Part shown: positions 7,121 through 10,648 of the stretch, one piece after another
Position numbering within the stretch: position 1 is the first letter of the stretch
How the letters are laid out: each line of letters begins with the position of its first letter
DNA from: Myxococcales bacterium
GTDB taxonomy: Bacteria; Myxococcota; Polyangia; Fen-1088
NCBI GenBank assembly: GCA_003155465.1
Contig: PMCR01000234.1
Coordinates: 2,740-13,387 of the forward strand
DNA length: 10,648 bases
Direction of reading: 5' to 3'
Position numbers and translations under genes: made by a program
Notes under the pieces: generated by a model
Seen by the model: only the letters and a program-made list of their open reading frames with translations
Databases searched by the model: none
What the model was told of the DNA's origin: nothing

Positions 7121-8338
7121 TCAGTCAATGTAGCCAAGCGCGCGCAAGCGTGCATCGGCTCCATCCTCGGTCACGCAGAACGCGCGGGCCTGTTCCCGCT
7201 CCAGCGTCTGCCACCCCTGCGCAGGCTCGCCCGAGCCGCGCGGCAGCGGCCGAACCTCGCCCGGATCCGCCTGCAAATCGAAGACGTGGTTTTCGCTCGA
7301 CTGCGACAGGTATTTCCAGCGCCGGCCTCGCAAGGAAAAGGCTGTCCATAGCTCGGCGGGCGAGCGTGGCGCCGGCCGTGGCGTGGACAGAAAGTTGTCG
7401 GAGGCAATGGCCAGGGCCTCTAGGGTGGCAGGCGGCGTTCCTTCTCTGAGGGCGGCGGCCAGCGAAACGCCGTCGGCATCAGACGCCAGCGCGTCCTTCG
7501 CGCCCATGATTTCGGCCAGGGTGGGTGCCAGGTCAACCGTGCGGGCCAACCCATCCACGCGACCACGGTGCAGCCAGGCCGGTCCCCAGGCGACCAGCGG
7601 AACCCGCAACGACTCGTCAAAGAGCGCGTTGCCGTGCAGATCAAAGACAGTCTCGGGCGGCCGGCCCTGGCGCTCGCCCCAGGTCTCGCCGTGATCGGCG
7701 GTCACCACCATCAGAAATCCGTCGCTGGCGTGGCACGCGATGGCGTCCGCCAGGCGCGGCAGAAAGTGCTCGCTGAACCGCTCGACCGCGCGGCGATAGA
7801 GCCCGCGCAACTTGGGCAGCACCACACCGGGATTCTTGCGCGCAGCCGCGAACACCTGCGAACAGATGTCGCCCCACGCCCCCACGCTCAGCGGCCGGTC
7901 CAGGTAGGGGACATGCGTGCCCCAGTAGTGCACGAAGGTCAGCAGATTCGGCTCACGTTCGGCGCGCAAAAAGTTGAAGACGGCGTCGAAGTCCTGCGAC
8001 GAGCCCAGCACGTTGGCCTCGGTCACGGCAGAGAACAGGTAACGCGGATGAAACACGAAACTGGCCACGCGCAAGCCGGCGCCGGCTGCGGCGGAGAACA
8101 CCGTCGGGAAACCTGCGGGCAGCGGGTGCTCCCAGCGAAACACGCCCAGCCGGTGCGCATAGGCGCCCGTGATGAGGGCGGCCATCGAGGGCACGGTCCA
8201 GGGTGCGCAGGAAAAGACGGTGCGGAAGCTGGTGCCTTGCGCGGCCATGCGATCAAGAAACGGCGTCGCACACGGACCGCCCGCATGGCCGAGAACGTCG
8301 GCACGCAGGGAGTCGGCCACCACCACCACGATTCTCAT
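7121..8338 (-). CDS. Sulfatase-fold (AlkP superfamily) hydrolase lacking the formylglycine motif, 405 aa
   Basis: The start is the ATG at 8336-8338, overlapping the TGA of the upstream radical SAM gene in ATGA; the open frame extends further upstream, but that part reads as low-quality, frame-shifted sequence. The protein begins MRIVVVVADSLRADVLGHAG, the usual sulfatase opening with metal ligand D9. The catalytic segment is CAPWTVPSMAALITG: T48 occupies the place of the Cys/Ser that becomes formylglycine in true sulfatases, and M52 replaces the following Arg. Other ligands are present: H142 in THVPY, D215/H216 in VVTADHGE, and H235 in LHGN. It is thus probably a Thr-nucleophile phosphohydrolase or transferase-like enzyme rather than a sulfatase. 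No signal peptide or membrane helix is seen. It is the third gene of the radical SAM operon and is translationally coupled to it. The C-terminus (RWKYLSQSSENHVFDLQADP) is typical of the sulfatase family. The substrate is unknown. Confidence 0.87.
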   Translation of the reverse strand: MRIVVVVADSLRADVLGHAGGPCATPFLDRMAAQGTSFRTVFSCAPWTVPSMAALITGAYAHRLGVFRWEHPLPAGFPTVFSAAAGAGLRVASFVFHPRYLFSAVTEANVLGSSQDFDAVFNFLRAEREPNLLTFVHYWGTHVPYLDRPLSVGAWGDICSQVFAAARKNPGVVLPKLRGLYRRAVERFSEHFLPRLADAIACHASDGFLMVVTADHGETWGERQGRPPETVFDLHGNALFDESLRVPLVAWGPAWLHRGRVDGLARTVDLAPTLAEIMGAKDALASDADGVSLAAALREGTPPATLEALAIASDNFLSTPRPAPRSPAELWTAFSLRGRRWKYLSQSSENHVFDLQADPGEVRPLPRGSGEPAQGWQTLEREQARAFCVTEDGADARLRALGYID

Positions 8339-9372
8339 GAACTTGCCTGCGCCGCGATCCGCGCACAGTACGGATTTTCCCCCAGACCGCGTCCGGCCGC
8401 GTGGGCCAGGGTCTTGCAGCCGCCGCGGCAGATGCGCAGAAAGCCGCACTCGCGACAGGGGCCAGTGGCGCTGGCAGGCACAAAGTGCCGGTTGTAGGCA
8501 AACCCGTTTTCGTTCTGCCAGATTGCGCGCAAGGACCGCTGCCGCAGATTGCCCTCGTCGAAGGCCGGCGGCATGGACAGGCAACCGCGAACCGTTCCGT
8601 CGCTGGTCAGCCCCATCACGCCCAGCCCTGCCTGACAGCCGCGAAAGACGCAGTCAGTGGGCCGCACCACCGAGCGCAGGGCAGGCTCGGAGGGCAGCAT
8701 CCACCCGATGTTGTCGGAGCCATAGCGGGGCAGTCGGTCAGGCCGCGAGTCATCGGCAATGAAATCGATCACGCGACGGACCTCTGCGGGATCGATGGCC
8801 AGGTCGAGGCCGCAGCGACCGATGGGCATGGTGAGCTGGAGCTGCCAGGCGCCAAAGCCGCCCTGGCGCAGGGCCGACTCGATGGCAGGCAACTGATCGA
8901 GGTTGAGTCGACAAACCTGGGTCACCGCGCCCACTCGAAGGCCCTCGGCACGCAGCGCCCGTGCCGCGGCCATGGTCCGGTGGAAGGCGCCGGGGACACC
9001 GCGCAGCCGATCGTGCACGGCCGCATCGCCGTCCACGCTCAGACTCACGCTACGGATCCCGGATCTCGCGATACGAGCGGCTGCGGCCGCATCCAGCGCC
9101 AGCCCGTTTGAAATCAGTTCGATCACCAGCCCGTGCCCGCGCAGGGCCGCGACGATCTCCTCCCAGTCGGCGCGCAAGAGAGGCTCGCCGCCCGACAGGG
9201 TCACCTCGCGCACGCCCAAGTCCGCCAGCGCGGCGCAGGCCCCCATGGCCTCGTCGGTGGAAAGCTCATTGGGCCGCGCCCGGCCTGCCCAGGAGCCGCA
9301 GTGTATGCAGGCCGCGTTGCACGCCAGGGTCACTTCCCAGACGCAGATCTGGGGCGCCGGGGGGACGATCAT
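8335..9372 (-). CDS. Radical SAM/SPASM domain enzyme, second paralogue, 345 aa
   Basis: The start is the ATG at 9370-9372, which overlaps the stop of the preceding radical SAM gene (ATGA); the frame is open further upstream, but that part is antisense-like and unrelated. The radical SAM core begins at once (QICVWEVTLACNAACIHC) with the [4Fe-4S]-binding C18, C22 and C25, and SGGEP (60-64) for S-adenosylmethionine. The C-terminus has a full SPASM signature: C246-x12-G259-x4-C264, then C306-x2-C309-x5-C315-x3-C319 and C336. This predicts two auxiliary clusters. Such enzymes abstract a hydrogen with 5'-deoxyadenosyl radical and often modify peptides or build cofactors. At 345 residues it is shorter than typical anaerobic sulfatase maturases and has no visible N-terminal peptide-recognition domain. 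It shares the motif WQ-x-QL-x2-P-x-GR (from 176) with its neighbour. Its 3' end overlaps the sulfatase-fold gene by four bases. Confidence 0.92.
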   Translation of the reverse strand: MIVPPAPQICVWEVTLACNAACIHCGSWAGRARPNELSTDEAMGACAALADLGVREVTLSGGEPLLRADWEEIVAALRGHGLVIELISNGLALDAAAAARIARSGIRSVSLSVDGDAAVHDRLRGVPGAFHRTMAAARALRAEGLRVGAVTQVCRLNLDQLPAIESALRQGGFGAWQLQLTMPIGRCGLDLAIDPAEVRRVIDFIADDSRPDRLPRYGSDNIGWMLPSEPALRSVVRPTDCVFRGCQAGLGVMGLTSDGTVRGCLSMPPAFDEGNLRQRSLRAIWQNENGFAYNRHFVPASATGPCRECGFLRICRGGCKTLAHAAGRGLGENPYCARIAAQASS

Positions 9373-10439
9373 GGCGAGGGCCTTAGGTTGAGGACCCGGT
9401 GCAAGCAGTACGGGTTTTCGTAAATGGAGCCGGTCACCGAGTAGGCCAGACAGGTACAGCCGGCCCGACACACACGTCGATAGGGGCAAGCCGCGCATGC
9501 GCCGGTCAGGCTCTCCTCGTGCCAGTCGGTGTTGTAGGCGAAGCGCGATTCGTCGGCCCAAATTTCCGCCAGGGGCCGCTGGCGCAAGTTGCCGGCCACG
9601 AATTCCCGCGGCAGGCACGAGCAGCCCTTCACGTCGCCGTTGCTCTCGATACCCAGGGTGAGCACGCCGGCGTAGCAGCCGGTCCACACCCCATTGATTC
9701 CGCGCAGGACGGGTTCACGGGCGGTGTAGTAGCCGATAGTGTCCGAGACTCTGATGACTGGCTGCGGGCCCGACTGGATGAACTCCACCAGCATCTGGGC
9801 CAGCGTGGGTAGCTGCGTCGGCTGGATCATGTAGGGAGTTTCGACTTCGCGCAGTCGGCCGAGCGGCAGCCCAAGCTGCACCTGCCACATGTCGACATCC
9901 AGCTCACGCAGCATGGCGTGCAGGCCGGCCAGTTCGGCGAGATTCCAGCGGCTGATGTGGGTGATGGCGGCCAGCGCCAGCTTGGCTTGCTTCACCTCGC
10001 GGGCGGCCGCGACGACGGCAGCAAAGGCCGAGTCGCCGCCGTGCCAGACCCGCACTCGGTCGTGCGTGGCGCGCAGTCCGTCGAAAGAAAGGGCGAAGCC
10101 CGAGACCCCGTGGTCGGCTGCGCGGCGAACGAGGTCCGCGTCGACCAGCGAGCCATTGCTGATCAAGCTCACCCGGATTCCACGCGCGGCCAGGCGCTGG
10201 CAGATCTGCGGCCAGTCCCGCCGCAAGAGAGGTTCGCCGCCCGAGACGTTGCACTGCTCGCACCCGAGATCCGCGAGCGCATCGCACACGGACAGGGCCT
10301 CGTCCGTGGACAGCTCGTCGCCGCGCCGGGCGCCCGCGGCCACCTCACAATGCAGGCAGCGAAAATTGCAGGCCGTCGTGATCTCCCAAATCGCGATGCG
10401 CGGAAACCGCCGGATCGCCCGCAGGGCGAGGGGTTTCAT
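9369..10439 (-). CDS. Radical SAM/SPASM domain enzyme, first paralogue, 356 aa
   Basis: The start is the ATG at 10437-10439, fixed by a strong GGAGG site (10445-10449); a TTG at 10451 overlaps that site and is rejected. After a short basic N-terminus the core reads IAIWEITTACNFRCLHC, with C24, C28 and C31 binding the radical SAM cluster, then SGGEP (66-70) and LISNG. The SPASM region is complete: C255-x12-G268-x4-C273, C315-x2-C318-x5-C324-x3-C328, and C345, consistent with two auxiliary Fe-S clusters. Extra cysteines (C60, C63, C275, C330) are not part of the signature. It is clearly homologous along its full length to the next gene, sharing WQ-x-QL-x2-P-x-GR (from 185) and SD-x-IG (from 232). 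It is the first gene of the three-gene operon on this strand. The chemistry (peptide crosslink, decarboxylation, epimerisation or cofactor assembly) cannot be decided from the sequence. Confidence 0.93.
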   Translation of the reverse strand: MKPLALRAIRRFPRIAIWEITTACNFRCLHCEVAAGARRGDELSTDEALSVCDALADLGCEQCNVSGGEPLLRRDWPQICQRLAARGIRVSLISNGSLVDADLVRRAADHGVSGFALSFDGLRATHDRVRVWHGGDSAFAAVVAAAREVKQAKLALAAITHISRWNLAELAGLHAMLRELDVDMWQVQLGLPLGRLREVETPYMIQPTQLPTLAQMLVEFIQSGPQPVIRVSDTIGYYTAREPVLRGINGVWTGCYAGVLTLGIESNGDVKGCSCLPREFVAGNLRQRPLAEIWADESRFAYNTDWHEESLTGACAACPYRRVCRAGCTCLAYSVTGSIYENPYCLHRVLNLRPSP

Positions 10440-10444
10440 CTTTC

Positions 10445-10449
10445 CCTCC
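10445..10449 (-). promoter_or_regulatory. Strong Shine-Dalgarno site of the radical SAM operon
   Basis: Read on the minus strand, GGAGG is followed by GAAAG and then the ATG of the first radical SAM gene, a 5-base spacing. It is the strongest ribosome site in the window and decides the start. A 10-bp palindrome, ACGATATCGT (10455-10464), lies just upstream of it. Confidence 0.8.
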
Positions 10450-10454
10450 AAGCT

Positions 10455-10464
10455 ACGATATCGT
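10455..10464. promoter_or_regulatory. 10-bp palindrome ahead of the radical SAM operon
   Basis: ACGATATCGT reads the same on both strands. It sits in the 77-base gap between the short edge ORF and the operon, 5 bases upstream of the GGAGG ribosome site. It might be an operator or a leader structure, but a 10-bp palindrome is weak evidence on its own. No clear -35/-10 pair is seen in this gap, so the operon could be co-transcribed with the upstream gene. Confidence 0.25.
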
Positions 10465-10516
10465 CATGAACAGAACTGGCCTGCGTGGTGTGCTTGAAAT
10501 TGGCACTGGCGGCAGC

Positions 10517-10648
10517 TCAGGCGCTCCAGGCTGGGAAGGCGACGCCCTTGTAGACGGGGATCATCTTGGGCTGGTCGGGACGGCTGTCGACCGAGGCTTC
10601 CAGCCGGTCGGCGATCTGGTCCGGCGTGCCGTCGCGGAACAGGTCCAT
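10517..10648 (-). CDS. Short ORF at window edge: small peptide or C-terminus of a larger gene, 43 aa visible
   Basis: Read on the minus strand, an ATG at the last base of the window opens 43 codons ending in TGA (10517-10519). About 40 of the 43 codons end in G or C, so this frame is almost certainly coding. The peptide starts MDLFRDGTPDQIADRLEASV, continues with a polar, Pro-containing middle and ends KGVAFPAWSA. It has no Cys and no signal or membrane segment. Whether the ATG is the true start or an internal Met cannot be seen, because the sequence stops there. The gene lies upstream of the radical SAM operon on the same strand with a 77-base gap. If complete, its size, acidic helical N-terminus and C-terminal end with spaced aromatics (Tyr, Phe, Trp) would fit a peptide substrate of the radical SAM enzymes. 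If it continues, it is an unidentified protein's tail. I recognise no family. Confidence 0.65.
   Translation of the reverse strand: MDLFRDGTPDQIADRLEASVDSRPDQPKMIPVYKGVAFPAWSA

Noticed and set aside
7568..8497. Long plus-strand open frame of about 309 codons
   Set aside because: It lies antisense to the sulfatase-fold and radical SAM genes, has shadow-like composition (His/Arg/Gln-rich), and shows no motifs.
8339..8584. N-terminal extension of the sulfatase-fold gene to an upstream ATG at 8584
   Set aside because: The extra residues are Arg/Ala/Pro-rich frame-shadow sequence inside the radical SAM gene. The family opening (IVVVVADSLRAD) begins at 8338, where an ATGA overlap marks the start.
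9373..9687. N-terminal extension of the second radical SAM gene to 9687
   Set aside because: It overlaps the C-terminal coding of the first radical SAM gene in another frame and has no family similarity. The ATGA overlap at 9369-9372 is the natural start.
8335..10439. Reading the radical SAM proteins as anaerobic sulfatase-maturating enzymes
   Set aside because: The adjacent sulfatase-fold protein lacks the Cys/Ser-x-Pro-x-Arg substrate motif, and both enzymes are shorter than typical maturases.
10466..10648. Plus-strand open frame starting at ATG 10466 and running off the edge
   Set aside because: Its third codon positions lack the GC bias shown by the minus-strand frame over the same bases, and no ribosome site precedes it.

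Overview
This window reads as chromosomal DNA from a high-GC, signalling-rich bacterium, most likely a myxobacterium or relative (Myxococcota, formerly Deltaproteobacteria). The evidence is GC-rich third codon positions, a Hanks-type Ser/Thr kinase with a C-terminal membrane anchor and Pro/Ala-rich tail, a histidine kinase next to a hybrid histidine kinase, and little sign of mobile DNA. This assignment is inference; no rRNA or marker gene is present.

Layout. (1) Positions 1-177 hold the 3' end of a glutamate synthase/FAD-NAD(P) oxidoreductase gene, which converges through a perfect hairpin (236-256) on a small conserved-looking gene on the minus strand (260-490). (2) Positions 636-4037 hold two sensor kinases on the plus strand: a soluble PAS-type histidine kinase with a degenerate ATP-binding domain, then a seven-helix membrane hybrid kinase with a C-terminal receiver. 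The roughly 300-base gap between them holds a transposase N-terminal remnant, a 14-bp palindrome and a 7-bp direct repeat. (3) Positions 4188-5630 encode a membrane Ser/Thr protein kinase. It is followed on the same strand by an AlkP-superfamily phosphodiesterase/phosphomutase-like protein (5729-7120). (4) From 10439 down to 7121 on the minus strand is a tight three-gene operon: two paralogous radical SAM/SPASM enzymes and a sulfatase-fold (AlkP superfamily) hydrolase. Both junctions are 4-base ATGA overlaps. (5) At the right edge, on the same strand and 77 bases upstream of that operon, is a short coding stretch of 43 residues that begins with ATG at the last base of the window. It is either a whole small peptide gene or the end of a larger one.

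The most interesting unit is region 4-5. The two radical SAM proteins carry complete seven-cysteine SPASM signatures and resemble peptide-modifying or cofactor-making enzymes. The neighbouring sulfatase-fold protein has Thr-x-Pro-Ser-Met where true sulfatases have Cys/Ser-x-Pro-Ser-Arg, so the radical SAM enzymes are unlikely to be its maturases. The operon may modify a small peptide or a membrane/envelope metabolite; the substrate cannot be read from the sequence. The second AlkP-superfamily gene meets this operon tail to tail with directly abutting stop codons.
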